From Pseudorasbora parva (Eukaryota > Chordata > Actinopteri > Cypriniformes > Gobionidae), in NCBI RefSeq assembly GCF_024679245.1, contig NC_090182.1:30100047-30164046 (forward strand): a DNA stretch of 64,000 nt, written 5' to 3'. Made by a program: the position numbers and the translations under genes. Under the pieces are notes generated by a model. It did not search any database. It was not told the origin of the DNA and saw nothing but the letters and a program-made list of their open reading frames with translations. This document shows, in pieces, positions 11,637-24,431 of this stretch. Each line of letters begins with the position of its first letter. Within the stretch, counting starts at the first letter, position 1.

Positions 11637-14156
11637 TTGCAACCATGCAACCATCATGGTGACAACAGCCAATCACATTACTTAGCGCTTGGACCACAAC
11701 ACAACACCAAAAAAGGCGCCTTTTGACAGCTAGGACACAATACAAGTACAATACATTCCAGATTCACCAACCTGCCACGTCCTTCCAGGTCTGGTCTCTC
11801 CAGTTTGTGTCCCGGTATGTATAGAAAGATTAGACTATACCAGAATATATCTGGTATATTGTTGAGCGAGACGGGCTATTGTTTTCTGGGTTTTGTTGCG
11901 TGTGAAATATCTTATTATGAATGTTACTCTGTTTTAAGAGATTCATATGGCCAAATGCTGTTAAGACCATCAAAAAAAAAAAAGCCTTTGTGTTCAATTA
12001 AATATGCTCATAATAGAGTTGTTTCATAACTGGGAAAAATACTAGTTGCAAAACTAGCTGCAGTTCTTGGGGACATCTCAAGAGATTTAACCCTCTAAAA
12101 AAACTAAAATTCTGTCAGTAAGAAACAAAGTAATAGCCTACCTTATATTTCTTACTGAATGTCAAGCAGGACATTTTTAATTCCTACTTGATTTGCATGC
12201 AGAATATTATAAGGTGCTAACATGCAGCAGCATGAAGGAATACCAGAGTGTCTGAGCTGATCATGATTCTCTGCCAATAAACACTTGGATCCCCCGAGAG
12301 TGATTTCGCCATGCCTCTTGCTATAAATACACTCACACACACAACCCACTGACCATCTCAAAGAGACCATAAGGGTTTGAAAGCAGAATGAATCCATCCA
12401 TCTATCCATTGTATTTATATAAAGTATTGTTTGTGTTGACATATTTGCCCAAAATGATTTCATAAGTTGTAGTGGAGATAATATGAGGTCATCTGCCACA
12501 GAAGAATATTACGCCTTATGATTCAACATTTCATAATATTGCGTGCTAACAGCGGTCTGGTATTCTTTTTCGTGAATCATCATTTTAAATCAGATTTGTT
12601 TGCATGTCTCACATGCCCACAGAGAGAGATTTGAGGAAAAAGAAAAGAGAAGAAAAGAAAAAATTCATTAGCAGAGCTCCTTGAGGCTCATTTTTCTTGG
12701 AAGGCATTCAGGTTTGGAAGATTAGTTTCTGAAACACACAGCTCCTCTGTAACATTCCATAACAAGAGAATAGCTGCTTAGAAGATGCTGGAAAAAATGC
12801 TGGAAACTGTGCTTAGTTACCTCACTCATTTACAGCGCATTAATGATGCATATTGCATAATTGAAAAATTGTGTTTTTTTCTGAATTATGTTTGGAGCCT
12901 GTCTCGACTGTAATCATAGTTTAGGTCTGATTTAATTGCCAATGCTGAGTCTTTTACAGGAAACAAAATCCAGTAAACAACACTGGATATTACCTCAAGG
13001 GTGGGTATTGTTAAAAGTGAGTGTTTTCAAAACACAACCCGGATGTTCAACTCTTCCTTATGACGTTGGTTCAGTCCAACAACAGAGTCATTGGAGTGTA
13101 TTTAGCTCAACGTCTGCACAGGTGAACCATTCTTACTATTGTCTGTGTACATACTTCTAAAACATAAAAGGAGGGCAGCTGGGCCATGTTGTTTTCATTC
13201 TTTAGTCCATCAATAGTTGCATTAACTGTAGGATCATGTCATAACTTCAGGTGGTCAATGCTCAGATGTTTTAATTGTGTTCTAAATGAGGAGAATATTA
13301 AATATTTTGATGTGGTTGCTGGGTGTGGAGGCCAACGAGAGCTGTCAAGTACAAACCTCTTGTGATATTCCCACCACAAGTGAGTGTATTTCGATTTAGC
13401 ATGCATCTACTAAGCTGAGAAAGTACAAGCTATTTGTGACCACATAAACCATTCAGTTTTTCCTGCCTCAGGAAACTCAGGAGTCATGAGTTCCAGACCT
13501 CATACTATTTAAGGAAATTTTAACCATGACGTGGGGTGAAGTTGACTAAAATGCTTGTAAACAATGGGGAGGAAGGTAAAATTAAGGCTTAAACCAACTA
13601 TGCAATGACAAGGTTATTGCGTTATCTCTCATTCTGTTCCTACACAAAGACATGCATTTGAACCAGAAGAATAATGGTTAAAATTATAATAATAATTTCC
13701 TAATCAACAACTCTGCAAATAACTCAATCACTCAACAATCACTGTTGAGAAATCGTTGAGTTTTTGGGGAACTTCAAGGATTACTTAACCCAAAAACTCA
13801 AATTCCGTCATCAAACAATTATGACTTTCTTTCCCCATTTGGTCTATGCAGTTACAATGAATGAGGGCTGAAGCTTCAAAGAAAGATGTAAAATCACCAT
13901 AAAAGTATCATAAAAGAAATCCATATGACTCATGCAACTGTATTTCAAGTGTTCCTAGTCAAATAGCTTGGTGTGAGAAACAGGCCAAAATGTAGGTTGT
14001 AATTCACTGATAATCTCCCCTTAACCAGATCATTGAGTCAGTGAGCTAAACTTGAGAACTGGAGCAGTCAGATTTACGGATAAGTCAATTAGATGTACTG
14101 TGAACTGGACCAGCTGATTCATTGAAAAAGTCAGAGCTATGGCAGATGTTTACATT
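11637..14156. other. Intergenic DNA with a worn MITE fragment
   Basis: No gene recognised. About 13772-14150 begins with words typical of a very common fish repeat (a start like ACTTAACCCAAAAACTCAAA, then a CCGTCATC..ATTATGACTTTCTT-like run), so a non-autonomous DNA element fragment is likely. The remainder looks unique. Confidence 0.45.
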
Positions 14157-15085
14157 TTGCCTAATATTGTGTTGGTGTTCCTTTTGCTGCCAAAACAGCC
14201 CTGACCCTTCAAGGCATGGACTCCACTAGACATCACTGAAGGTGTGCTGTGGTATCTGGAACCAAGATGTTAGCAGCAGATCCTTTAAGTCCTGTAAGTT
14301 GCGATGTGGGGCCTCCATAGATCATACTTTTTTGTTCAGCACATCCAAAAGATGCTCAATCTAGAGGCCAAGTCAACACCTCAGACCATTCCTGAACCAT
14401 TTTTTGCTCTGTGGCAGAGTGCATTGTCCTGCTGAAAGAGGTAACAGCCACCGGGGAATTCTGTGACCATAAAAGGATGTACATGGTCTGCAACAATGCT
14501 TAGGTAGGTTGTTGCATGTCAAAGTAACCCAAGGATTCCCAGCAGAACATTGCCTAAAGCATCACATGGCCTCCTGACAAGGCCACCTCCTACCATTGCT
14601 CAGTGGTCCAGTTTTGATGCTCACTTTCACTGTAGGCTCTATCGGACAGGGGTCAGCATGGGCACCATGACTGGTCTGCGGCTATGCAGCCCCATAAGCA
14701 AAAACTATGATGTATTGTGTATTCTGACACCTTTCTATCAGAACCAGCATTAAATTCTTGAGCAATTTGAGCTACAGTAGCTCGTCTGTTTGATCAGAAC
14801 ACACGGGCCAGCCTTCGCTCACCACGTGCATCAATGAGCCATGTCCACCCATGACCCTGTCGCCTGGTCACCACTGTTCCTTCCTTGGATGACTTTTGAT
14901 AGATACTGACCACTGCAGACACCCCACAAGAGTTACAGTTTTGGAGATGCTCTGCTAGCCATCACAATTTGTCCCTTGTCAAACTTGCTCAAATCCTTAC
15001 ACTTGCCCATTTTTCCTGCTTCTAAACACATGAACTTTGAGGACAAAATTTGTTCATGTGCTGCATAATATCGCCCACCCACTAA
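14157..15085 (-). pseudogene. Tc1-like transposon fossil
   Basis: The plus strand reads as the antisense of a Tc1-type transposase gene. Recognisable pieces on the minus strand include the N-terminal MGK-KDLS..FDKGQ segment near 15010 and the helix-turn-helix RRATVAQIA-type part near 14770. Many small deletions and stops break the frame, and blocks of the catalytic domain are missing. A second fossil of the same family is at 35876-36690. It cannot make a functional enzyme. Confidence 0.75.
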
Positions 15086-15729
15086 TGCCCATTTATCAAT
15101 GTATATTGACTTTCTTTCTCACTTTGGAGCTTGACAGCCCCAGTTCTCACTTACTTTTTAATTATATTGAAGAAAAAAAATTACTCATATGGTTTAGTAA
15201 CAACATGACGATAGGAGTTGTCTTTAAATGTGTTACTCCTGAGGGCAAGGCCTGCACACATTTCTAAGGACCATGTACATCTTCTAGGATCTTTTTTTCT
15301 TAGTGTGGAAAGTGGGGGAAAAACATTCACACACAAAGAGAGGATTAGAAACTAGGATTAGAATCATATTCACTACAAAAAGGAACAACCTTGTCTACAC
15401 ATCTAAGACATTTGGAGTAGTCACAGACATGAGAACATGCTAATTAGACGTTTATGTTTGAGACAGTTATGTAACACACTGTCTTTTCGTCCTATGTCTA
15501 AAGCAATAAAGAAGGCATTAGTGTAATGGGCACAATTAAGTCTACCTTTGGCAAGGTACATGCTTCAGCACAGCCTGAGCTTAACCTGCTGTCTGTGCAG
15601 CACTTTCCAAGAAATGAAACCTCAAAATATTTACCTTAGAGCTCCCACATGTAACTAAAGAACTGCACAGAAGCCTTCAGAAGACCTGTTGGTAAGGTTT
15701 TATGACTGACACCTCACTAACAAACGCTA
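15086..15729. other. Intergenic DNA, nothing recognised
   Basis: No gene or clear repeat boundary seen between the Tc1 fossil and the TTAA element at 15730. Confidence 0.45.
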
Positions 15730-15730
15730 A

Positions 15731-15754
15731 GGGGGGGGGGGGGGGGGGGGGGGG
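15731..15754. repeat. Poly(G) tract of 24 bases
   Basis: A run of 24 G at the left terminus of copy A, where copies B and C have only five to seven. The terminal G-run of the transposon has apparently expanded. It could form G-quadruplex structure. Confidence 0.9.
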
Positions 15755-16626
15755 TGCAATGCTGTTTCATGCATACTGAGCTTTTTACACTGTTAAAGAC
15801 TTGGATTCCCATCCTAAACATAGACAAAGTTTCAAACACTAATGTTGGACGTTTGATTGAGTATTTCTGTGTTAAAAATACTCCTTCCGGTTTCTCACAA
15901 GTTTCGGAGAGTTTTTTCCGAGTATGGGTCCGCTTGACGTTAATAGAGCAGAAGGTTCTTGTATGGGCCGTACGGGCTCTTCTCCCTGTAGGGTGCGCGC
16001 GCGCGTGACTAGAGCGAGAGAGGAAATGCACGCCCCATCAACAATGCTCTCAGCTGCAGATCCAGTTGTCCGTGAACACTTATGTCGTTATAGTCCGCGC
16101 CGCGCTCCACTTTATTCCTATGGGTGACATCAAGCGACTTCAACGCTTCAGCACAGCATTCCGGGAAGAAAGCGCTGTATTTGAACCGATTTGAATGCAG
16201 AAATAACGGGAAGCTTCACAACGTCGCTTCAGTCGCGTCGCAAAGTGGATCTCCACGGTCACTGCTGTCACAGGACTTCAACAAATCATACCAAAGAAGT
16301 GTGTTTTTGACAGAGCGGGCCCAACGATAAAGGTTCAGTCCTGCTTTGGAAGCAGCCGGTGAGTAAAACTGCTTCAAATGTCTGCTGTTGGCTATCGTCG
16401 CGTGAGCAAACATCAGTAAACGACACGATCGTGTGCTTCGTCATTCAAATGCGCTAACGGATTTCATTGTTTGTATAACGTTACACTAGTCTGACGTGCA
16501 AAACCATTTTGCTTGCTACTGCTAAGGTTTAGTCGCATACAATAGTCCATAAACCGAATCATGTCCTTATAAACTGCGAGTAAACACACACAAATGTTGA
16601 CAGTCCACTAAATACAGTACATACCA

Positions 16627-16732
16627 CAGAGACGGACGTCCTGCTGTTGCTATTTCTCCTGTTCAGTTTATTTCAGCCTCCAGATCAGATTCTGGATCAT
16701 ATATCTATTAGCTGAATTTGATCGATAGCCAT
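16627..16732 (-). pseudogene. Broken P2X7-tail-like first exon in copy A
   Basis: On the minus strand an ATG at 16732 opens MAIDQIQ, aligning with the intact exon at 57898-58007. It then loses frame through an apparent one-base insertion and runs into TGA. The out-of-frame remainder YDPESD-like still aligns. A donor-like GTATGT follows at the end. Copy C has the same frame break. Confidence 0.5.
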
Positions 16733-16974
16733 AGGTTTCTCCACGCTTGAGGACGTCACCGCTTTGTTCGCGATCGTCATTCTTTAGCTCCGCCCACACG
16801 ATACGCCTCCAGGCGCTCGTTTTTCTCCGGAAAGACTCGGAACAGCCTATATTTCTTTTATAAATATAATAAAACTAAAGACTGTTCTGAGATATGAGGG
16901 ATGCAATACTTCTCTATAGGTACTCAAGATTGACATGAGATTGACTGAAACTGAGTGTTTCACCCCCCCTTTAA

Positions 16975-18658
16975 ATAATGCTTATAGATCAGAATTTGTC
17001 AATCAAAAAGTGTCAGTTTGATCAGAATCAATTTGAATCGACCCAAAATAATGACTAAATGTTAGCTGGTTTTATTAATAACCACTTTTAGACAATGTTC
17101 AGATGTGTTTTAGTTAAATGGTGAGATTGTTATCCGGTTGAGTTTCTGTTCCTGTTTACACCTTAGGGGAAGAAATGCCTCTAACAGACCAGCAGTGGAA
17201 ATTTACAGCATTCCTTATGTGAAGTAACTTCTGCAAAAATAATCATTTAAGTCTCCGTAGTGAAATGTTGCAGCTTCGGTTGAACAGGGCACAATGAAGA
17301 TCCATTAACAAGAAAAGAAAGTTACGAGGCTTAAAACCGTCCAATAAGGGATTTGAGTGCTTCGTTGGAAACACATCCAGCTTTCTTTTTTTCTTTTTTT
17401 TTGCTTTTGTTTTGATGCCTCAAGCACCATTAAAGATGAAATATGGGAAGTCACGGTGTAATAATAAATGTGAAGAGCGAGACTAATTGCACGGTGCTTA
17501 CACGGCAGTGCAGGATGGAGCTGAGCCGCTATGGCTCCCTGTAAATTTTTGTGTTTGTTTCGTCATAAAATTTGACACAGTAATTATTGCCCACCTGTCA
17601 CACATGTTCAACATACAGCATTTTTCAACAGACTGAGGAAGAACACAGTGTTCTCTAGAGAGTTTTACAACTCCCCTGTGGTTTGGGAAAGGCAGCACTT
17701 CACACGAGTATGCTAGAGATTATTAGTGTGCTGCAACCCTCAGACACACAAACACGACACCACTATCCTATACAAACACATGCAGGACTCTTGGGTCAGG
17801 GCTTTGCACAGAAAATGACATGCACATTGGTTTATTTACTTTTTTTATATAACATTCATTCCCTTGTTTATTGACTGCAGATGGGGAGATGTCCTAGTTT
17901 ACCAACGGTTCAACACGCCTTTCCTGTGCGCATGGTAAATATATTCATATCTCATCAACACAGAAGATGAGAACTGTTAAACTGCAAGCTGTGAGACTCA
18001 ACTGCAAGGAGGACACACACAAACAAATCCAAGCATAAGATATTTGTGAGAGACATTTTTCTGTTAAAATGCCACAGGGCAGCTGTGTAGCATTGAAGGA
18101 AGGACTGTGTAATGGCCAACTCCACTCAACCTGTGAATCATGCTTTCAGGTTCAATGAATTCTTAAAAAAAAAAAAAAACACATACAAAACCTAAGTTAA
18201 ATTAAAATGAATTTCATGGTTGAAGGAAATAACAAAGTTTCTAAAGTACTTATGTCTTGCCTGTTTGACAGGAAGAAACGTCCAGACATTTTAGTCACAC
18301 TTTAGCTCACTGTTTAATGTTTGATGGATTTAGTAGACTACTTTAATTTTAGTGAAACATCAACTTCAACTGAATTCAGGAAGCCGCTGGCAGAACACCT
18401 GGACATAATAAAATTACAGCCTCACTCCTTCCAAGACTTTTCACACTTGAGCAACAACACGAGTAATGACATATAAGAAGAATAAATAAATAAAACAAAC
18501 CAAAATAAATATGACCATGCCTGATATTAATGGTATTTTCCAGAGGTCTTTATTTGGTTTTTATTATGGTGGAAAATGTCAAACTAAATTATAATAAAAA
18601 ATAATTGTAATTGTATTATATAAAAAAACATTGAATCAATAACAGACACTGAAAAAGC
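16975..18658. other. Intergenic DNA, nothing recognised
   Basis: Non-coding. Short open frames at 17498-17698 (minus) and 17683-17874 (plus) have no domain. A run of 15 A lies near 18165. Confidence 0.45.
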
Positions 18659-18666
18659 AGTGAGAC

Positions 18667-19531
18667 CAGAGTCCTGCACGGGTCCATTTTTGGAGACCCG
18701 TCCCCGCCTGTACCCGCAAGGTTTAGCACCCGATCCGACCCGTGACCCATGAAAATATCAAAATTAAATCCGCACCCGCCCAGAGCCGTTAATATTTGGC
18801 CCGTTACCCGACCCGTGCCCGCAATAAATCACACACGCTAAAATCATTCAAATTAAAATGCTTTATTTTTTATCCTGCACCTCTCTCAACTTCAACAGCG
18901 TCATGAATGGGCTAATGAAACAGTCAAAACTACTTTTAAAGACTCGCTGTCAACAATTTCATATAGCTACTCCACTCACCAACTTTACTTTTACTTCATC
19001 CATTGCTACTCCTGCAACGCTCGCTCCTTCTAGGCTACGAGAGGCATCAACAAAAGTTTCAATGTCACAGTGGTGGTGACGTGATGGGTCAAATGGCATA
19101 TCGTTGTTGTGTGTGTGTGTGTGTGTGTGTGTAATGGTAATTTGGACATAGAAATTGTAATAGCCTACAATATGTTCGAGGGGGGAAGAAGGAGGCGGGA
19201 ACCGGCGAACATTTAAAAGACTTTAAACAAAACGAAAGTAACGTGGGCAGCCCCTCATGGACATCTGCCACGCGCACACACATAATAAAACGTAAACACA
19301 ACTCAACGTCAAATCCAGGTCTGGTGATCTCTCGTCCTTATCTGAGCTCCCTCAGAGTACTCGAGACCGGTGTGGCTCGCAGGTGACGCTCATTTTTCAT
19401 CCGCGCTACTACCCGCCCGCACAGAGTTAATTATCCGCCCGCATCCCCGCCCGTGAATTTGTGTCACAATTGTCACAATCCACCCGTTTTAGCCACTTTT
19501 ATGCGGGTACCCGACCCGTTGCAGGACTCTG
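18667..19531. mobile_element. hAT non-autonomous transposon with 8-bp target duplication
   Basis: The termini CAGAGTCCTGCA and TGCAGGACTCTG are perfect 12-bp inverted repeats. The 8-bp direct repeat AGTGAGAC flanks the element exactly (18659-18666 and 19532-19539), diagnostic for hAT. Subterminal zones carry repeated ACCCGACCC/GGGTC words, typical of transposase-binding arrays. No transposase frame is left. A (GT)n run lies at 19106-19132 inside it. Confidence 0.9.
19106..19132. repeat. (GT)n microsatellite
   Basis: About 13 GT units inside the hAT element. Confidence 0.85.
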
Positions 19532-20214
19532 AGTGAGACGTCCATAAAGTTAGATGTTAGATGTCCATAAAATACATATACTGTATATTTGAGGGGTATG
19601 TACGGTATAACTAGACTGAATACACCCAGCCTGATCTACTGGCGATTTGATTTTCGTCTGTACCTGAACATTAATTTATCCTGCTTCTGAACCAATCACA
19701 GACTGGCTTATCCACCTGGCACGCTATTGGCGGGTTTAACACAATGACGGATAGAGAAGCGATGGCTCAATGCATACAGAGTCATTTGAACTATTCCTTT
19801 TGATGTATTTTCAATGAGTGTACAATGCGGCATTCGGCGCCTATCCGCGGCGATTTAGGAAGTCAGGGATTTAGGAAAATCCTGCCGCGCCACAGAGCGC
19901 CAGTACTGATTTCACCCTGTGGTACAAGATGCACACATCATGCAGCTCTTCTGTCAGAAGTGGATTCAAAACTGAGCTCGCGTGTAGGCCTGTATAAGGT
20001 GTGCATCCGACGGTGAGCTTCACGTCTGGTGTGCGACCCCCTTGAAGCCTTGTGTGATTTTTTGTAAAAAGTGAGAGAATCCCGCGAGGGCGCGCAGCGG
20101 CGCAAGCACAAATAACCTGGTATTGTTTTGAAATTATTTTATTAACTTGAAATACAGGCAAGACATATTTTTAGATGGGCTCCTAAAAATAGGCTATGCA
20201 TATATTTTTACGTC

Positions 20215-20357
20215 CGCACGTGACTGTTTTAAACCCGTGTTAGACCCGTGTTTCCCCCTTGTCCGACCCGACCCGCACCCGTATCCGACACAGTTAGATG
20301 TTTTTCACCCATTATAGCAAAATTTGCAGGTAGACCCGAACCAGTGCAGGACTCTGA
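20215..20357. mobile_element. Solo right end of a related hAT element
   Basis: The segment ends in GTGCAGGACTCTG and carries the same ACCCGACCCGCACCCG-type subterminal words as the hAT at 18667-19531. No matching left end or target duplication was found. DNA between 19540 and 20214 may be interior of this larger, damaged element, but I cannot show it. Confidence 0.6.
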
Positions 20358-20477
20358 TATACATACTAGTTTATATATTTATGTTTTTATTTGTTTGCAA
20401 AATTCTTTTTCACAAACACAAACTATAGATCTGATGCATAAAACATAAGTGTGCCAAGTTTCTGTATTCCCCTTTAA

Positions 20478-21785
20478 GCCGGGTTCACACTGTATGATTT
20501 TAGTCGTGATTTGGCCATCTAAGACAAATGTTGAGAATCCTAAAATATTCCTCCGGACAAAGTCCGAAGTCTTTGAATGCTAGTTTGACATTTTCGTAGC
20601 CTGACGTGGTCATACTCCCTTATAGTCAGAATATGAGTCTGATACTGCTCCATTGGGCTGTGATTATGGGGCGTTTCAACCGAACCAGGAAAGATCTCGA
20701 TTGGATAGACCTACAACCAATCAGAGCAATGAAGCGACACATAACGTTAGTTGTCAAATGTCAACAGAACTCAACTGCACTTTGTTGCAAAGTCCACGTT
20801 TTGTTTCCGCGGGTTGTTTTCCATGTCCGCTTGTTGAAGCGACTAATGTGTGATATATAGGCCCATGAATGTTAATTTTAGCAGGCAACCATGCCAACCC
20901 CCCCCCCCCCCCCCCCCCCGAGAAGCCATTGTTTTGGGCTAGTAGTTGCCGTTTTGTTGTAAAACTTGGCAACCCTTTCTGCACGCACGCTGGAATAAAC
21001 AATCTTTGCCGGTGTTGTAAAAAAAAAATCTAGGGATACACAGAGTACTTACCCAACATGATCATCATTTCAGAGAGAAATTGTGAAGGTAAATGCATAT
21101 ACAAACAAGCTCTCCGTTTAGGATTTAAACAAATATAATCCAAGCACCTTTGATGACGTGCATGATTACGTTTCTGTTGATCATCTGTCCGTCATCGTCT
21201 AAAGCCCGCCCTGAGGATTTCATTGGTCCGAACAGTTTCTGTTCTGCCATAATTACTCCTCTATGGATCAAGTCTAGACCGAACCGCCCGAGCTCGAATG
21301 TTGTGGTTTGGGCTGAGTTCGGCTGGCATCCAGGGTAACATTTTCGCTGACAGACGATTAATGACTATCATGCTCATATTTTCCCTATTTAAGATTTGAC
21401 TCACAGTCCTGCAGTGCGGCACTTCTCCTATGCCAACCGTCCAATCAAAAACCAATAGGAGCCCAGAACCCGATGATGCAGTTAGTGAGGCAACATCATC
21501 ATCTCATCACCATGATCAAAATTAACGCTAGAGATTGTTTTTGTCTGCAATACGCCATTTCAGTCGCGCTTGCAATGCAGCTCACCGTCACCGAACATTT
21601 CACGGATTGATGATGTAACAAGTCACCTTGCACGCGTTTTTAAAGTGTCTTGATTGCCGTACAGTCTGACACGAATGACAACTGAGAACCTACAGTGTGA
21701 CGGCTAACAACGGGGATCGTGTTCGTACAGTCTTACAAGCAACAGTCGTAAAGGACTATTATAAATTGCACCGTGTGCACCCGGC
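20478..21785. mobile_element. Second TTAA-target DNA transposon family
   Basis: It is flanked by TTAA on both sides (20474-20477 and 21786-21789). The terminal inverted repeats begin GCCGGGTTCACACTG at the left and GCCGGGTGCACACGG at the right (complement). It is 1308 bp and has no transposase frame. A 22-C tract (20898-20919) lies inside. A truncated copy of its right end is at 42813-42922. The TTAA target suggests Kolobok or piggyBac. Confidence 0.7.
20898..20919. repeat. Poly(C) tract of 22 bases
   Basis: 22 consecutive C inside the TTAA element at 20478-21785. Confidence 0.9.
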
Positions 21786-21789
21786 TTAA

Positions 21790-23057
21790 TTCATTGAGCT
21801 GCTATTCATGCTATTTCAGTCATACCCACACAATGAAAAAGATTATGGCCTGACATCACTTTGAACTTGCAGATTTAAAAGTTTAATTAAAGCTTTGAGA
21901 GTATAAATACACACTTTGGCACTTCCACCACAGCTTGGGAAGGATGTTTAAACGCAACAGATTTTAATATTTGCTTTATGGTCATAAGGTTTACAGCAAA
22001 AAGTTACTAGCTGTGATTTTGCAGCTCAGTACCACATGGCTTTTTAACTGTTTTTATTTGATTTTTAGTACGCGTGCTGTATCAAGATGCATGAGAAAAA
22101 CATGGTACGCTGCAAATTTCTTCAGGATGATAAAATTTATAGCAAAATACGTAAGTACAGTGAGCTTGTTGAAGTGTTGGGGGGGAAAATAACATTTCCA
22201 GCTGTTTCAAGAAGCTAAAATGAACCTACACAAGGGATTTGACCTTGCAAATTGGTACACAGGGTTTCTGATCCAAGTTCAAATCTCCACGCCACACACA
22301 TTATGCCATCCACAGCCTAAATCGTTAAATAGGAACTTCTGACCCTGTACAACTTTAATGTTTCCAAGCATTTGACCTGTTTGGCTCTCTTGCCTATTTA
22401 GACATTCTGATCTTTTGGATTTAATGGGGTAGTTTTATTTATACGATCGAAGATTTATCTCTCTCCCCTTAAATAAAATAAAAAAATGAACTGATGCAGC
22501 AGTAATGCCTAATTATTTACCACATTTGTTTGTTTTTGTTGTGTTTTGTTTTTTGTTGTTCCACTTTTACACTAGTTGGAGGGGCTCCAGTGCTGGCGCT
22601 CTGAAAATGCTGAACACTTCTAATTTAAACCAGCATTTTGGCAGCCAACACTGAAGTAATGCATTCAGATAAAATTAGAAAATAAACAAGGCTTGCGCCT
22701 ACTGAGGATTCACGCTCTACGTTTGAAAGAAGACACATTTCAGCTTTCCCCTATGCTAGACACGCAAGAGAGATTTTACACTTGAGAGCACAATTGGTTC
22801 TTATTATAAAGTTAGTATTCAGTGCAAATGTGAGGACACAATTCCAGCGTAAAACCACCAGCTAGGTCACAGGAGAGGGGTGGAATGGTGATAAGACAGG
22901 ACAAACTGTGGATAGAGGGCCCACATTCAATCGTAGTTCATAAAGAGCCATGCTAGTAATGCTGAAATGCTTCTGCTAGACTGCAGGTGGGAAACACATT
23001 ACAGATCATCTATCATCTACTAAAGGGGTTTTCAAAGTCGTGGAGTCCGTTGGGGTG
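21790..23057. other. Intergenic DNA, nothing recognised
   Basis: Non-coding sequence without clear repeat ends or domain-bearing frames. Confidence 0.45.
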
Positions 23058-23320
23058 GTCAACATGTTTTTACTACGTAAAATATGTTCCTGGAACAACA
23101 TTCTGGTCTGACATTTTAGTCTTAACCCCATCCCTATCCCTACCCATAAGTTATACCTAAAATCAGATGGAAATGATGGGCAAATAACAACGGTGAAGAA
23201 GCACCTGACTCTGGTTGTAAGCCTAAACTTGACACTAACTGTAAACTTGTCCCTCAAATCTGATTGGTTGATTGGAATGTTGTTCCAGGATCAACAAAGA
23301 TGTTTTACAGGAATGTGTTG
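23058..23320. mobile_element. Foldback MITE-like element
   Basis: The left part TGTTCCTGGAACAACATTC (about 23085-23103) reappears inverted as GAATGTTGTTCCAGGATCA (about 23275-23293), and the flanking words are also roughly inverted. The interior holds CCCTATCCCTACCC-type sequence seen in cyprinid MITEs. Exact ends and target duplication are not resolved. Confidence 0.5.
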
Positions 23321-23979
23321 TACTTAGTGAAATCACGTTAAACCTGCTGGGCTAAAAAAAAAAAAAAAAAGATATAATTTACTCATCCTCATGTTATTCC
23401 AAACCTGTATGGAAAGAAGATACAAAAAGCCAGTGTCATTATAAAAGTATTTTAATACTTTAATTATGCCTTGTAATGCACTTTATAATGCATTTAATAA
23501 TTCTAACAATGGTTATAACATTATAATACTTATCCATTTATTGTTACACCTTTAGAAAGCATTAATCACATGACAATTTCACATGTAACAAGGAATCTGC
23601 ATATTATAATGCAGTTTAGCTTACAAGCATTTATGAAAACAATATTGTGAATACCTTTATAATGTATTACATACTGTTTTGAAAAAAAAGACCACTTAAC
23701 ATAGATTTTTTAATGTTAAGTGGTCTCTTAATTTTTCCCATGAGCTATAAAGGCCTTAAGTTTGACTGACATAACTTCTAAATTTCACTCTTTCTACATC
23801 AGCATTTCCCATTACTTACCATTTCTTTGTAAATACATGTGACATTTACTAGCGATTTCTGACTGGAAATTGTTCCTACATATTTTTTTTCCCCCTAGTG
23901 TGTGTCTATTCCATTGGTGTTCTGATGAAAACATTTCAAAAAAAATTTCAAGTTAACCCGATTCGTGGTTCTACGTGCA
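23321..23979. other. AT-rich worn repeats
   Basis: An A-rich tract (about 23354-23370) is followed by a fragment typical of a common fish MITE (TTACTCATCCTCATGTTATT). Next comes an AT-rich stretch with many ATTATAATGCA-like words resembling 7140-7440. No gene. Confidence 0.45.
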
Positions 23980-23984
23980 TTCCA
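23980..23984. repeat. Target-site duplication TTCCA, left
   Basis: Five bases directly before the left LTR. They are repeated exactly after the right LTR at 29131-29135. Confidence 0.9.
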
Positions 23985-24417
23985 TGTAACGGATTCACAG
24001 AGGCAGGATTCAATTGCAAGTAACTCAGTTTATTTAGACAGATAGTGTCACAGAAGTCTAAACTCAGAACACTGAAGAAGTCCGGGTAAGACGGAGCAGT
24101 GAGAGAGGCTCCGTTGGCGACACGGGCAGGCTGTGAGCAGTTGTGACTCGGGAGATCGGTAGAGGTAATCCGGGAAGGGATCCAGCGTTTCACGGAAGGG
24201 GGAAACGACAACCAACACGGAGACACAAGGGGAAACATCCAACAACGCTCTGACAAAGACAAGAGAGAAACAGAGAGACTAAATAGGGTGAAGGTGATGA
24301 GTTGCAGCTGGTGTAGGTGATCAGCCACAGGTGCGTGATGAGCCAATCCCAGGCTCCGCCCTCACCTACATTCAACATGCACCCAAGAGTGAGACAGGGA
24401 ATCCATGAACCGTGACA
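23985..24417 (-). repeat. 3' LTR
   Basis: 433 bp. It looks identical by eye to the 5' LTR at 28698-29130. The purine-rich tract precedes it in element orientation. Confidence 0.93.
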
Positions 24418-24431
24418 GTACCCCTCCCCCT
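24418..24431 (-). other. Polypurine tract of the LTR retrotransposon
   Basis: On the minus strand GGGGGAGGGG lies between the Gag-Pol stop codon and the 3' LTR. This is the expected primer for plus-strand DNA synthesis. It starts directly after, and partly within, the TAG stop. Confidence 0.8.

Larger units (their letters stand above)
15730..16970. mobile_element. TTAA-target DNA transposon (Kolobok-like), copy A
   Basis: The right end is CCCCCCCT followed by TTAA (16971-16974). The left end is a G-rich terminus, here expanded to 24 G (15731-15754), next to CTAA. The sequence just inside the left end (GCTGTTTCATGCATACTGAG) and inside the right end (complement of AACACTCAGTTTCAGTC-like) matches copies B (57610-59058) and C (61364-62365). 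Orientation is opposite to copy B and the same as copy C. It is about 1.24 kb and non-autonomous. The name Kolobok-like rests on the TTAA target and on a THAP exon in copy B; piggyBac also uses TTAA. Confidence 0.7.

Noticed and set aside
16124..16330. 68-codon plus frame in copy A and its relative at 61637-61945 as a transposase
   Set aside because: The shared peptide comes from conserved non-coding sequence near the THAP-side end. Only the last part (PKKCVF) resembles a THAP start, and no DDE motif is present.
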